Positions 21,486-33,759 are shown, counted from the first letter of the stretch. The stretch is 64,000 nt of DNA from Macrobrachium rosenbergii (GCF_040412425.1 NC_089744.1:42855099-42919098), one strand, 5' to 3'. Program-made: numbers and translations. Notes: generated by a model not told the origin, from the letters alone.

Positions 21486-21709
21486 TTGGCAAGTGCGCGT
21501 GGCACAGAAGGTTTAACCAACTTGGATGTCTTCCTGGTGGCTAGGGAAGTAGAGCAGTCTCTGGCCTGTCGGGACACTTCCAAATGCCTCTCTTGGTGTC
21601 ATGATAATAGGAGCAAGCTTCGCAAATTGAATTCTTCCTTGGAATTCAATGTTCGGATGCAAGAGTTCATCGAACTTATCAAGAATGACAGAAGAATGGA
21701 AGCTATCAA
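21486..21709 (+). CDS. MAEA: MAEA exon 4 (LisH end, CTLH)
   Basis: 224 bp: 74 codons plus two bases (AA) of a split Lys codon; donor GTAAGA at 21710. Residues 136-209. Begins LASARGTEGLTNLDVFLVAR (LisH second half) and continues through the CTLH domain: EVEQSLACRDTSKCLSWCHD, NRSKLRKLNSSLEFNVRMQE, FIELIKNDRRMEAI. The LSWCHDNRSKLRK block is diagnostic for MAEA/Gid9 (vertebrate LAWCHDNKSRLRK). Followed by the 15.3-kb intron 4. Confidence 0.97.
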
Positions 21710-22229
21710 GTAAGAAAACATTGTAACTGAGTTTTTCCCTATTTCATGTTAAATATTTTTTAAACCATCATTGTTATTCAACATAATTTCATAAAGTGTG
21801 TGATGAATAATCTTGTTCCTTCAAGAATATAAACTTTATTTATCATTGAGGAGTAATCTTTGGCACAAGCTGGTTTTAGTGGTGAAGCTAATTAACAGGG
21901 TAATCAATTGGCAGCTGGTGGATGAGGCTGTGTTACCCTTCCATTCATGTCTGCGTATCCTCAGTTTTTTTCTGCTGCTTCTGTGCCAACATGTCTTCTA
22001 CGCTGCTGTTGTGGAACTTTTGACCTTGGTTTCTGGAATTGATATGTGCATTCTGTCCTTCTTTCCTTTGGTATTTGTATGATTAGTGATTGTGTTGGCA
22101 TGGTCAATGATGTACATGGAAAGTAAAGTAGGGTAACGTAGATATGTGGGTAGGTTTGTATGTGGCTGCCTTAAGTTTCCCATAGGTATCATTTTGCCTA
22201 CTACTTGTTCTCTGTAGGAACCAGGTTTG
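21710..22229 (+). other. MAEA intron 4, proximal part
   Basis: Intronic, AT-rich. No repeat family or gene recognised. The intron as a whole runs 21710-37008 and contains all the transposons listed between these points. Confidence 0.6.
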
Positions 22230-22900
22230 TATTAGGAATCTTCCTTACGGGGAGTTTGTTGATTGTTGCCTTCCCAGTGCAGGAGTATGGCTCTTAATTT
22301 GAAGAGGATCAAGAAGACTCCATTGGTCTCTTCATTAGGTAACTTTGCTGTTACTCTAGCTTCTTTCTTTAGGACTGTTCCTCACTGTTCTCCCCTGGCT
22401 GCTTGGTTTATCAATGACCGTTCATGTCGTGTCACACCTGTTTGCCATGAATGTCCCAGATATGCCCATTAGCTAGCCAGGAAAATACCATTCCTGCTCC
22501 TGCAACACTGAACATGTCTCTGAGCTTCTCAGAGTCCCCAGAAGTTGAAGGCACTCTGGCCAATCCTTGGCTGGTTAGGGAAGCTTTCGTTTGTTCCCAT
22601 TTTGGAGTATTTGACTCTGAAAAAAGGTTTATCTCCTTCTGTTGCTACGGTCTTTGTTACAATGACAGACCTATTACTACTGCTTCTGTTGAAATTACTT
22701 CTGTCATTAATCCCAAACCTTTGGCAAGTAACTCTTCCTCAACTTTGACATCCTGTGCTGTGGTAGGAGATCTGAGAGAACAGCATGGTAGGAGCAAGGG
22801 CAAGAAGCCCAAGCGTGCTTCTATGTTTTCCTCCCCTTCATCCAAAGGCTACCTCTTCTTTCACTTCATCCTCATCCTCTTGGCATTCAGAGTGTAGTAG
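22230..22900 (+). pseudogene. Possible DIRS-type gag fragment
   Basis: One frame (22263-22472) ends SCRVTPVCHECPR, weakly like the last Cys pairs of the Cys-rich domain in elements A and D. The next (22451-22897) is Ser-rich and holds GRSKGKKPKRASMFSSPSSK, a basic tail like that of gag proteins. No RT or terminal repeat is nearby. Not firmly identified. Confidence 0.3.
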
Positions 22901-23650
22901 GGGGTAGGGAGATGGTTCAGAAGTCTTTTCCTTGTAGGAAGTCCTGACAGACTGCTCACAGGCATCACTGCTACTGTTTTCTGTGGAAGGAAGGTAAACA
23001 ATTTGGTGCACTAGTAAATTTGCAACAGTATACTTGTTTGTACTTTTCAGGAGAGGAGATTCAACTGGACTCATGTCATGGTCTCTTGAGGTACAGCAGG
23101 AGGAGCCTGATGTTTTTATGATTACTGATGGTCTAAGTTTTTTACAACTGGTTTGGGACACCCATTGGTGCAAGCTTGACAGTTCACCCATGTTGATCCT
23201 AGCAAGTGCAAATTGTCCATTGTCCACCGTGGTTCTTATGAAAGAAAAGTTTTATGGACAAAACCTACCAATAAAAATTAAACTCTTTAGACAAAATGGA
23301 GTTACAATTCTATGTATCCCAATATCTCCAATTTAAAAAAACACGCACTGAAAGAGTGCCACATTCAGTCCAGTATGTGCTTATGTGGATAGGATGACCA
23401 CACTATGTGGATTTGTGGAATACCTAAATCCATAAACTGTGATCAGAACTATTAAGCTAGGTCTAAGGAATACTCAAATTATATATACTATACAAATTTA
23501 GGATTAATACAGGAGAGAACAGGAAAGGCAATAAAAAAACCTAAACTGCAGCTAAAAGTAAGAGTTATTATTGACATATCCAGAAAGGTTACTTATAAAA
23601 TGGCAGTGGGTCAGAACCTTGAAAGAATACAAAAAATTGTAAGAAAGGAG
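22901..23650. other. Unassigned intronic sequence
   Basis: No gene, terminal repeat or known element end seen. Likely decayed retroelement sequence. Confidence 0.4.
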
Positions 23651-24513
23651 TACAGTCATACCCCGAACTTACGCGAGGTTAGGTTCCAGAACCCCTTGTG
23701 CAAGGTGAATTTTCACATAAGTTTGGCAGGTCTCTAAAAATGCTAACAAATGATTTTTTTCTATAGTTTAAAACACTAAATATAACCCTAATCATGTTCC
23801 CAAAGTATTAAGCTAATTTTCAAATGAAATTAAAGTTACTGTAATTTCATTTAAAAGTTAGCTTAATACATTACCCTTAGAAGTCATCTCAACCTCGTTT
23901 TTAAGAATTTCCTTATTCTACGTCTCTTTCTCTTTGGTCGGACATGCTTTTTCATGAACAGTGTTTTTTATGTTGACTAATACAACTCTTAGTTATTATG
24001 TCCCTATGTTTTAGAACGTATTTACCACACTAGCGCATTTACAGTTCATAGAGTGTACAGGTAAAATTAGATAAATTTAAACTATCTGCTGTGCAGGTAA
24101 AGATGTAGAGAAATAATAAGTTGTAAAAATGTGTGAGCTAACTTTATCAATTATTATGAAGACAGAGAATAACATGAGAGAGAGAGAGAGTTGTCCTTAC
24201 TTAAAATATCAAGTTAAAATAATAATGAATTATTATGGAGACAGAGAGAATAACTTGAGAGAGAGATAGAAGCTGTTCTTACATTAGATATCAAAAGATG
24301 GAAATTCATGATTTATGAAGGAAAAAGAAAGAAACAAAAAAAGAGATTGTACGAAGAGATCCATTGACACGCTGTGGGCAACAATTGACATATTTGACAG
24401 CTTTGTCCTGACCCCACTCTTCAAAGGCTTCACAAGATTGAGAAATGATATTTGATTGTTTAAAATATCACATAATTTACTACAGAAATGTATAAATTTT
24501 TTAATTACAGTTA

Positions 24514-24571
<58 letters not shown>

Positions 24572-24900
24572 TGAAAATTAGTACTTACTATTGGGTAAAT
24601 CATTTATTTATCATACAAAACAAATAAACATATACATGTAACTATAAAAATTCTCTCTTCTCAGTAAGAGAGAGAAAGAATTATTTTTATTTAATGTTAT
24701 TTAATTTTCACATAAAAGCTTGAAAAGTTATAAATTACATAAAAATGTAAACTAACGCTTTTGCAGGGTTTCTTGAGGATTCCCAAATGTCGCATGTCTG
24801 TGAAAAAATTGCGTATGACAATTAGTTAGGTTCCAATGAAAAGTTCGCATGTCTGTGAATTTGCGCAACTCAGATCATGTAAGACCGAGGTATTACTGTA
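23651..24900. mobile_element. Non-autonomous pogo/Tigger-like element (1.25 kb)
   Basis: Left end TACAGTCATACCCCGAACTT then ACGCGAGGTTAGGTTCC; right end, as reverse complement, TACAGTAATACCTCGGTCTT. Ends start CAGT and are flanked by TA, as in pogo-type elements. Both ends carry subterminal GGTTAGGTTCCA / TTAGGTTCCAATG motifs. No transposase. It contains GA-rich runs and an ATT microsatellite. Confidence 0.82.
24515..24571. repeat. (ATT)n microsatellite
   Basis: About 19 uninterrupted ATT units inside the pogo-like element. Confidence 0.97.
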
Positions 24901-25573
24901 CATTTACAACTGGCCAATGAATCCACAGAAAATTACAGAAAAACCAGTATGTTCCTACATGAGTACAAACACTCAGTCTTTACCTATGGGATTAACTTTC
25001 AGCGAGCTGCAAATCCGGCTGTTAAGCTTTTGCAAGGTTGGTTATGGTAACAGTTACTGATGGTTCGGGGAGCTAATGCTGTCCTATCATCTCCTCGATT
25101 GATGGTGCAGGTTGCATCTCACCTAAGTTGTGCTACTCCTAGGGGTGGGACTGGCCTCCTCTCTTTGTCCTGTCTTCCTTCCTCTTCCAGTGGGCAGAGG
25201 AACAGTGAACGAGCCATCACATGCTGGACTGGCGTGCATGCAAGTGATCTAGATGACTGAGTATCCTATCTATAATTAACTATTTGGATTAGTAGATGCA
25301 AATCCTTCCTTCTCTCTAGCAAGGGGAGAGAGGGACTGACCAGTTGGTTATTGTTAGCTTTGTAATCTCCGACACTGTGCGGTCATCCAAACCTTTTCAA
25401 GTCAAGGGTATTACGTTCTTTTAATTCGAAGTGCCCAGAAGTCTGACAGTTGAACATCTTTCTTGTACTTTTGGCCGCACTCAACGAGAAGTGCTTTTCT
25501 TCTCTGTCCAGCCGTTCTTTCTTACTCCTCTTGTATATTTTGCATTTATAATTTGAGATATTGATTTGAAACA
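24901..25573 (+). other. Intronic sequence flanking Tigger, probably old retroelement
   Basis: No continuous coding frame. Style (AGTGGGCAGAGG, GAGAGGGACTGACC, CT-rich blocks) resembles the non-coding parts of the DIRS remnant that continues beyond the Tigger element at 28567, which would make Tigger an insertion into it. Not proven. Confidence 0.35.
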
Positions 25574-25574
25574 T

Positions 25575-28564
25575 TAGTGACCCCTCGCTACTTCACGATT
25601 CGATTATCGCGAATTCACGGCTTCGCTGAGTTTTTAATATATATTTATGGAAAATATATTGTGGATTTTCTGGAAAATTCTAGAAAAATCGTGATATATG
25701 AACACCCAAAATTTCTCATTAAATCCATCAAAATATTAATAATAAATAGTATTTCCTAGTCTAAGAACAACAAAACAAGCATAAAATAGCAAAAAAACAC
25801 ATATTTGCGCTTGTAACTCCTATGACAAAAAAAAAAGAACCATCTGGGAAGTGATGCTTATACAGTACCGCGTGTTCCATTGTTGGGAAAACACAAAGCG
25901 TACCATCTCGGTGACCAAGTCCGTTGTAACATGGGCTGTGATTGGTGCATGGGAGGGAGATGACAAAGCACAGCTTCCTGATTTCTAATTGGGCCTGTGA
26001 TTGGTGCTTAGATTGATGCTCAGAACCCGCAGCATCTCCCCTTGTCTCTCTCTCGCGGCCACTTCGTTTCAAGCTTTCTCGCCAAACGGTTTACTTTCCG
26101 ATGTGCTGTGTGATTTTTTTGTGGTTTTTGTTGAACTTTGCTTCAATTTTCACCCCCTGCAATGGCTCCCAAGCTTGCTGCTTCTTCCAAGGCTGGTACT
26201 GAGCCTAAACGCCTTCGAAGAATGATGACGATTGCTGAAAAGGTGAAACTTCTCGATATGTTGAAGGAAGGGAGAAAGTTCGTGGCTATATTCCGCCATT
26301 TTGGCGTGAACGAATCCACCATTTGCTACATCTACAAGGACGAGGCGAAGTTTAGGAAGACAGCTGCCATCACCTTTAACAAGTCGGCAAAGAGATTGGT
26401 TACGGCTCGTAATAAAACGATTGTCTGTATGGAAGCTGCTTTGGCCGTATGGATAGCCAACTGCCGAAAGAAGAACATAGCCTTGGATACGAACGTTATC
26501 CAAACAAAGGCTAGGAGCCTGTACGAGACCTTCGCCGCTAAGGAACCAGAGGACGGCAGTGGCGACCATGAAGAAGCAGAAGAAGATGAAGAAGACGTAG
26601 AAGATCCGCAACCAGGGACGTCCAGTCATTCACCACGTAAGAAACTGCAATTTTCTGCTAGCAAAGGGTGGTTTGCAAAGTTTCAGAAATGCTACGGCCT
26701 AAAAAAGCTCCTCATTGCATGGCGAGGCTGCTTCGGCTGACACAGTCGCTGCTGAAACATATGTCAGTGAAACCTTCAAGAAGATTATCTCTGGAGGTGG
26801 ATATCAGCCCGAACAAGTTTTTAATATGGACGAGACAGGCTTGTTTTGGAAAAGAATGCCCTTGCGAACTTTCCTGTTCAAAGAGGAAGCAAAAGCTTCT
26901 GGCTTTAAAGCATACAAGGATCGTGTGACCCTCGTGATGTGTGGCAATGCTGCAGGATTTTTATTAAAGCCAGGACTTATTTACAAGTCTAAAAACCCAA
27001 GGGCTTTAAAAAACAAAAACAAGAATCTACTACCCATACAGTACATTGGATGCACAATCCAAAGGCCTGGATAACGAAGATGTTGACCTCAGACTGGTTC
27101 CACCAGTGTTTTATCCCGCAAGTGAAGGTGTATCTAGCAGAAAAGGGTGTGCCATTCAAAGTCCTTCTCATTATGGATAATGCTGGTGGCCATGCTACTG
27201 ATCTGTCATATTCAGGGGTTCAGGTTGAGTTCCTACCACCCAACACGACATCACTTATTCAGCCAATGGACCAGGGGGTTATCAGAGTGTTCAAGACCCT
27301 ATACACGAGGAATGCCCTGGCGAACCTGGTTGCTTCCGTGGATGCCGCCCAAGAAGATGACGATTTCAACTTGAAGGCATACTGGCGGCAGCACACAATT
27401 GCTACGTGCCTCCAAAATATCCACAAGGCATTGGAAGAAATGAAGCCTGCCACCATTAACACCAGCTGGAAGAAGTTGTGGCCCGAGGTTGTTTACAAAC
27501 GACAAAGGATTTACACCTGCCGAAATCCAATGCTCGGCAGTACAGAAAGCTGTGCAGATGGTTGCAATCCTTGGAGGTGAGGGCTTTGCGGACATGACCA
27601 CGGGCGACGTCGACGAACTTCTAGAATGACACTCCCAGCCGCTAACTGACGAAGACCTCGAAGAGTTGACGAAGTCGGCGAGCGAAGAAGCAGCAGCAGC
27701 AGCTCAGCAAGAAACAGAAGTTGTCTCCCAAACTGGCTTGACTTTGGAACGGCTTGCCGAGCTCTGCAACCTGGCTAAGGAACTGCAAGAGTGGTCGCAG
27801 GAATAGGATGACGATATGGTTCGATCGGTTCAATTCTGCAACATGGTCGATGACGTCATGGCCCCCTACAAGATGCTCTTCAACTGGAAAAAGAAGCAGC
27901 AGCAGCAACTGCCAATCACAATGTTTTTGCAGCCTCGCAAAAACGAGCCAGTTCCTGCTGCTGCTACTACGGTTACACATTCGGAAACCACGGAAGAAGT
28001 GGAAGAGGTGCCCCAGGAAATGGCACCGCTGTCTGAAGAGACGTAAAATACAGTTATTGACTGCGCAGTAAAAGTCATCATCACCTTCATCGTCATCATC
28101 TTTACTGCGCAGCAAATTCATCATCATCTTCATGCAAGTTTTACTTCAACTTCTTTCGTGGTGAGTACAGTGACATTCTTTATTTTTTTTTAATCTTAAG
28201 TGTTACTGTACTGTATTACATGTAATACAGTACAGTAACATGATACTGTATTGTATTACTTTATGTATACTGTATTTTTAAAATTTAAAGCTTGCCGCTC
28301 ACGTCATATACTATAGCTACTTTACCACAGTAATTTAGCCCCTGTTATATGGTACTGTAAACTTACCTACCGAATTCATATTGCTTAACAGTTGTCCCTG
28401 TTATTAATAGAGTAAAGGGTGGGTTGTTAAGAGTACAGGGAGGGTTTTAAAAAGTCCAAATACATGTTAAATAATTAAATAAATATGCTGTCCGTACTTC
28501 GCGGAATTTCAATTATCGCGGCCGTTCTTGGAACCTATCTCCCGCAATAAATGATGAGTCACTG
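25575..28564 (+). mobile_element. Tigger-type (Tc1/mariner-pogo) DNA transposon, about 3 kb
   Basis: Left end TAGTGACCCCTCGCTACTTC, with GATTATCGCGAATTCACGG further in; right end as reverse complement CAGTGACTCATCATTTATTG, with CCGCGATAATTGAAATTCCG further in. A TA follows the right end. The interior carries a CENP-B/DDE transposase gene on the + strand. Size, end sequence and gene match Tigger elements. This is the only autonomous-type DNA transposon in the window, and it is inactivated by frameshifts. Confidence 0.9.
26162..28046 (+). pseudogene. Tigger transposase (TIGD/Jerky-like), frameshifted
   Basis: The ATG at 26162 (MAPKLAASSKAGTEPKR) follows a CCCTGCA leader. Order: psq/CENP-B-like helix-turn-helix (MTIAEKVKLLDMLKEGR, FGVNESTICYIYKDE), a second DNA-binding half (KARSLYETFAAKE, ASKGWFAKFQKCYGLK), then the catalytic domain: VFNMDETGLFWKRMP (first Asp), VLLIMDNAGGHATDL (second Asp), NTTSLIQPMDQGVIRVFKT (third Asp). 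The tail (LTLERLAELCNLAKELQEW ... LPITMFLQPRK) is typical of TIGD1-like proteins. Frames change near 26700, 27055 and 27560, with in-frame stops at 27627 and 27804. All three catalytic Asp codons survive. Confidence 0.92.
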
Positions 28565-28566
28565 TA

Positions 28567-30170
28567 TTTTGATATATTAAGACATTTCTATATGTTTTAT
28601 TTCTTATGTCTTCAATGATATTTTTGCTTACTCATACTGCGTAGTAGGCTTAGGTGTGGGGCTTTTTCTCCCTTTATATCATTGTTGTTGTTGCTCAACA
28701 TCTTCTAGGTATGTTTAATTATTTTCTTTTTTAGACAATGTTTTGATTCAAACTTCACAATTTCTGGGAACATGGTAATATTTTAGTCTTTCAGTTGTTG
28801 TGTAGATCGAGACGATCGAGACATTTCTGGTTTGTGTTGCAGCTGAGGGTTTCGTGCGACGATTCGTCTTACTTAATGTAGCAAGTTTTCCTCCACTCAC
28901 TCAACACGAATATTAATTGCGCAAGTTCTGCGATTGCGTTGTTCCCGACTACATGCTCAGGACCAGTCGGAATTTACCATCTTGTCTCTTTCCTGTCTTG
29001 GTGGGGAGAGGGGGGGTTGGTGAGTCCTACGGCTCACTCCCTTCCCCTTAGATACAGATATTTTTTCTCCATTTTCTCAGGGTGGGAGGTTTCTTTTCAG
29101 GCCCTACAGTTCGGAACTTGTTTTGCCTCTGGACTTCCCTGTCCTCTTGCACGACAGGTATCAGCCCTGCTGCTCGCCTTGAAGTCGTACAGCGGCGTGT
29201 TCCCCTCAGATCTTGGGAGCCCCTCTACATTCTCTTCGCTCTCCCAGTGTTCCCCACTTAACCTGCCCTTATCTGTCCTAGTCTAACCGGACTGTTTTGT
29301 AACTCGGTATGCTAGTTCTTCTTGTGCCTTCAAGCATTACGATCAGTCTTTAAGCTTTAAGTAATGTTGCTCCGGAATGGCACCATGGAGGTTCCTTAGT
29401 CAGGGGAAAGGGGCGGGGCCCTTGGTGTCCTGTCATCGTAGGGCAACTCCCCTTTGAGTAGCATACTGAACTTATATCATCATTTGGGATCTCCTCATAG
29501 GACGTCTCCTCTGTTGACGATGCACATTCCATTGACAGTACTACAACTTCTCCTCTGTCAATGGTGCGAAGTCCAATGACAGTGCACAAGTTGAAAGTAG
29601 AGTACTTAGCACATATCTGCATAGATCATCTTATCATAGGACATCCCCTGGGGTTATCCTATGATCTTCTCTGTATACAGTCCTGATGAATGGGGTTGCA
29701 GTAGCATGCTCAACACAGATGTCAGTCAGACACATTCCAGGATGAGGGATGTATGTTAGACAAGTTCTGTCACTGGAGCCTGTGCCCATGCACAGGTAAA
29801 GGAGTTCCACTGGCCAACGTGAAGTGATTGAGCGTGCCTACTTTCCCTTATCAGTTTCTACTGCTAGATTGGTTTTAATACCAGTGACTTGTATACAGGA
29901 GCATTCATCTTTAGAGGACTGATCTCCTTAATATTCACTTAGAACTTTTATGTTCGTGGAATTTCGAACGATGGTTCTGAGCTATACTAAACCACTTTCA
30001 CATCCTGTATCAATGAGGTCTTACTTTTAAGGACAATGGAATTGATCAAGACTAATCTTTTTTTTTTTTTTTCTAGTTGCTTTCTTCTCTACCGAGATAG
30101 GTAAGAAGATAAGACCTATCAGATGCTGTACCTATAGAATACACGTGACTGAAGTATTCCTACTGATATA
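28567..30170 (+). mobile_element. DIRS-type remnant E
   Basis: Identified mainly by its 3' part. 29930-30030 (TATGTTCGTGGAATTTCGAA ... AAACCACTTTCACATCCTGT) matches, base by base with gaps, the recombinase end of element C (4362-4425: TTTGTTCGTAGGATTTTGAA ... GACCACTTTCACTTCCTTCT). Conceptually it reads NFYVRGISNDGSE then TTFTS; the catalytic Tyr position (SFY in C) is lost. 28690-29900 holds short frames only, including 28939-29286, which I could not place. No terminal repeat pair is resolved. Confidence 0.55.
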
Positions 30171-30612
30171 ACATTTTGTTTTGTACACAAATGTATCTTT
30201 CAGTGGCATACCCTTCCTCTCTTTAGTTGAAGGGGAAAGGAATATCAGACACATATTGATAGATACCTTAGTTTCTTGTCTGAACAGATATATATCTATC
30301 AACTGATCTGGAGACTTAAGTTCTAAAAACTTATTTTCTGTCAAGGAAGGGTGTCTGGAGCCCCTTTCCTTGGTCCTCGTGCTGATTTGTGTACAAAACA
30401 TTTTGTTTTGTACACAAATGTATCTTTCAGTGGCATACCCTTCCTCTCTTTAGTTGAAGGGGAAAGGAATATCAGACACGTATTGATAGATACCTTAGTT
30501 TCTTGTCTGAACAGATATATATCTATCAACTGATCTGGAGACTTAAGTTCTAAAAACTTATTTTCTGTCAAGGAAGGGTGTCTGGAGCCCCTTTCCTTGG
30601 TCCTCGTGCTGT
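30171..30612 (+). repeat. Tandem duplication, about 227 bp x 2, with palindrome at the joint
   Basis: The block from CATTTTGTTTTGTACACAAA through GGAGCCCCTTTCCTTGGTCC appears at 30171-30373 and again from about 30397 to 30605, nearly identical. At the joint (about 30383-30419) ATTTGTGTACAAAACA is followed after three bases by its exact complement. This looks like the inverted terminal repeat or ICR of remnant E, duplicated. Confidence 0.88.
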
Positions 30613-30959
30613 TACGTTACTCCTGTGAGGAGTGGGAGATGTAGCCAGTAACTGCTGCTTACAACCATCAGTATGATAATGACACCACGATACTAACATG
30701 GTCCCCAAAGGTCCTAGTGTCCTTCCATCTTACCCGAAACTTACTTATGTCCAGTAGGAAGTTTCATGGTATGCTCTGTTGATCAGTCCCCCACTAGAGA
30801 AGGGAACTCTTTGCTATCATTTGTTGGGCAGCTAGATGCTAATGAACTAGTTGTTAGCTTTGGGTTGAAAGACTAGATTATGGGGTAATACAGAAGTCAT
30901 ATTGTCTTTGGTGCCACAGGACCATTGAAGGAAAATGATCCATCCAACTGATCACCTTC
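30613..30959. other. Unassigned intronic sequence
   Basis: No gene or repeat end recognised in this stretch. Confidence 0.4.
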
Positions 30960-31220
30960 GAATATGTAGAATAAGCAGAACAGAATAGAGCCAACAACAG
31001 GAAATTGAGAGAAAAAATAGTATGATCAATCTTTTGAGGTTGAGCGAGAAGAGATTTGGCAGAAATTAAGAAGAGTTAATGGATTACTGAACATCAAAGA
31101 CCACCAAGATGTCTAATTAATGGCATAAAAAGAACAAACCGTGAATGGTAGATATCAAATAGACCTGTGCTAGAAAAACTCTTGGAAAATATTGACTTGT
31201 ACTTTTAAGAACATAAAAGG

Positions 31221-31507
31221 TAAAAAAGTAAGTATAGCTTAGTTTTACCAGACCACTGAGCTGATTAACAGCTCTCCTAGGGCTGGCCCGAAGGATTACA
31301 CTTATTTTACGTGGCTAAGAACCAATTGGTTACTTAGCAACGGGACCTACAACTTATTGTGGAATCCGAACCACATTATAGCGAGAAATGAATTTCTATC
31401 ACCAGAAATAAATTCCTCTAACTCTTCATCAGCCGGCGGCGGGAATCGAACTCCGGCCCATCGAATGACGGTCTGAAGCTCAACCAACTCGGCCAACAAA
31501 GGGCTAG
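31221..31507 (-). mobile_element. tRNA-derived SINE
   Basis: On the minus strand it begins near 31507 with GGCCGAGTTGGTTGAGC, an A-box-like promoter, followed by GGAGTTCGATTCCC, a B-box-like motif; together they are a tRNA-like head (about 31430-31500). A conserved body follows (AATTCATTTCTCGCTATAAT, TAGGTCCCGTTGCTAAGTAA) and an A/T-rich tail at 31221. It is flanked by a perfect 13-bp target duplication, AGAACATAAAAGG, at 31208-31220 and 31508-31520. RNA polymerase III transcription and borrowing of a partner non-LTR enzyme are expected for this class. Confidence 0.92.
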
Positions 31508-32076
31508 AGAACATAAAAGGAAAACAGAATCAGAGCATATAAACTTTGAAAACCAAAGTTTTATACTGTACCATAATAATAGATGGATTACAACTGGAGA
31601 GCTAGCTTTTGCCTTTTCTTCTTACAGCAGTTCAGCTTCAGGTCAAGACTTCAGTATTAATTTTAAAGTGATCAGATATCTAACCATGTTGGCTAAAAGC
31701 TATATAATAACATTTTTATAATCAGCTCTGGATGAAAAATTGTTTCCGAAAGATTGGCATCATGCCGTCATTACACAGTATCAGTAACATAAGTAGGTAA
31801 GGATCCAAGTAAACCATCAAGTTAAAGGCCAGCCTAAAAGGTATATGATGCAGCTTCAAACATGCTTTATTAAAAATGTCATATCATTGGTATAAGAGGC
31901 AACCTACTTTTATTTATACAAAAACTTCCTCACAGACTTTCCAAGCAAGAATAAATTATATAAAATAGAAAATGCTCTTCCACAGGGGTGTGTGTTTATC
32001 AGTATGCTATTCCTACTAGCAGTCAATAATATAATAGACCAATCATCAATTTGAATTAAGAATATTTATACAAGGA

Positions 32077-32234
32077 CAAATTTGCAACATGCTATATTGC
32101 TTTAAACCTAAGGTTGGTTAAGATATCTTTAATAATGCCATAGAAAAAGTGCACAGATAAATTTGCAACATACTATATTACCTTAAACTTAAGGTTTACC
32201 TAGGATATTTTCAATAATGCCATAGAAAAAGCAT
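32077..32234. repeat. Tandem duplication, about 79 bp x 2
   Basis: AAATTTGCAACATGCTATAT ... AATGCCATAGAAAAAGTGCA is repeated with about 10 percent differences directly after itself, within the non-LTR remnant. Confidence 0.88.
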
Positions 32235-33544
32235 ACACAGGACCTCATCAGTAAGTATCCAATTTTCTGTAGGAAAAACCAAAGTAGTCATGTTTTATAA
32301 ACAGACATTTGATGGAAAATTAATTATGAAATGGAACTAAAAATGGTAAAATTCATAGGCTTAATTTTTTATATCCACTAACTGGGAAAGCAAACAGCAT
32401 GGGTAAAAGTTAAAAGGAAAAATTTGTTAAACCTTATAAAAAACTATCACATACAACTAGGAGAACTGATTATTCAACCCTGATGGTACTACACAAGATA
32501 GCAGTCCTATCTATTTTATGCTAAGGAAGTCAAATAGCATCAGACTCGGGTATTAAAAAGCTTAATTCTAATCCGTAATGAAGGACCCAGAATCTGCACT
32601 GGAGTGTTCAGTCCTCTCCAAAAATACATTAAAATTGAAAGTGCCTCGTTGCTTAGGTTTATTAACCATAAGAAGTGCAATAAAAATTCAAGCAGGTGAA
32701 TCACTAACTACATAGCTTCCAGTGGAGGGACATTTTTATAAATAATCATTCACTATTCCCACTCATAGCCAACCGAACTTTTGAGTCTGTAAATGTAAAC
32801 ATAGCACTTCCTCCAATAATTGAATTTCCCCCTCCTTGGCTTTTGTGTAAAATATGTCTTTATGCACTTGTACTATATATCCAGAAACTATTCATGTACC
32901 CTTGAACATCACAAGCAACATCCGTGCAACAGAACATGTAAGACAAAAGGTCCAATCTGTACTGACTGATCCACATCTTTCTCTGGTGCAGGATTTGTTT
33001 CGATATTGTCTAATGAAAAGTCAGTTTTCTTTATCCAATAATGTATCTATTTTCATGGCAGGATTATCTGCAGTATTGTCAGAAGGTTAGATTTTTAAAA
33101 CTCCACCATAGAAATTTTTTAATTTTGGTGATTCAAAAGTGCTCATGAAGCCTTCAAATTTTTGTCCTGAATATCCCTTTGTTCAGTAAATTAAGTGTTC
33201 ATTCCAAAAACTCTATGAAAGTGGTATAAATGTTGAAATGTGTTTGGTCCATGCACCTGTAGGCATTAAAGGAAATGAAGATTGGTGAAGCAGTCAAAGC
33301 TACTGTCAATTTCACTAGATAAAATGAAATTGATGGCAGGCATTAAGGAATAATGAAAAAGACAAAAACGAATTAATCCAACTGTTGTATAGTGGTGTTT
33401 TTCATTCCAAAAGGAAAGCTATTTTGAGGCAGTAATATTAACCTGCCTTTTAATTAGTGACACACATTTGATCCATGGGTTTTAGATGAATAACCCACTC
33501 AACCCAATCCCCAGAGTGCAGAGCACCTACAGTCAAACATCTTA

Positions 33545-33650
33545 AATGATTGTCCAACTTTCAACCAACTACATGAAATAAATATCAGACAACTTTAATG
33601 ATTGTCCAACTTTCAACCAGCAAAATGAAATAAATATCAGACACAACTCT
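33545..33650. repeat. Tandem duplication, about 54 bp x 2
   Basis: AATGATTGTCCAACTTTCAA ... GAAATAAATATCAGACA occurs twice in a row with few differences. Confidence 0.9.
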
Positions 33651-33759
33651 TTTGAAAGAAATTCTGTCAAAATCTTTAACATTTTCACTTTATACAATAA
33701 TTAAGTTTTTAAGGAGTTGCAATATATTAAATTTGATCTAATAAAATCATTAAGAACAT

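Larger units (their letters stand above)
30960..33450 (+). mobile_element. I-like non-LTR retrotransposon remnant
   Basis: Colinear with the better preserved copy at 59247-61850. Near 31060 EIWQKLRRVNGLLNIK (other copy IWKKFRQINGTHIK); near 31965-32035 NALPQGCVFISMLFLLAVNN, the RT block that usually reads GVPQGS; near 32555-32670 LNSIRNEGPRICTGVF (other copy LDPVHNKGLRICPCVF); near 33250-33290 HAPVGIKGNED, the end of RNase H. No frame is longer than 78 codons, so it is old. It carries the SINE at 31221-31507. Confidence 0.78.

Noticed and set aside
21813..22082. 89-codon frame after MAEA exon 4
   Set aside because: Exon 4 has a good donor at 21710 and joins exon 5 in phase; this frame has no similarity to MAEA.
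27642..28133. Minus-strand frame of 163 codons rich in Phe and Cys
   Set aside because: Antisense of the Tigger transposase tail, including its poly-Gln and poly-Ala codon runs.
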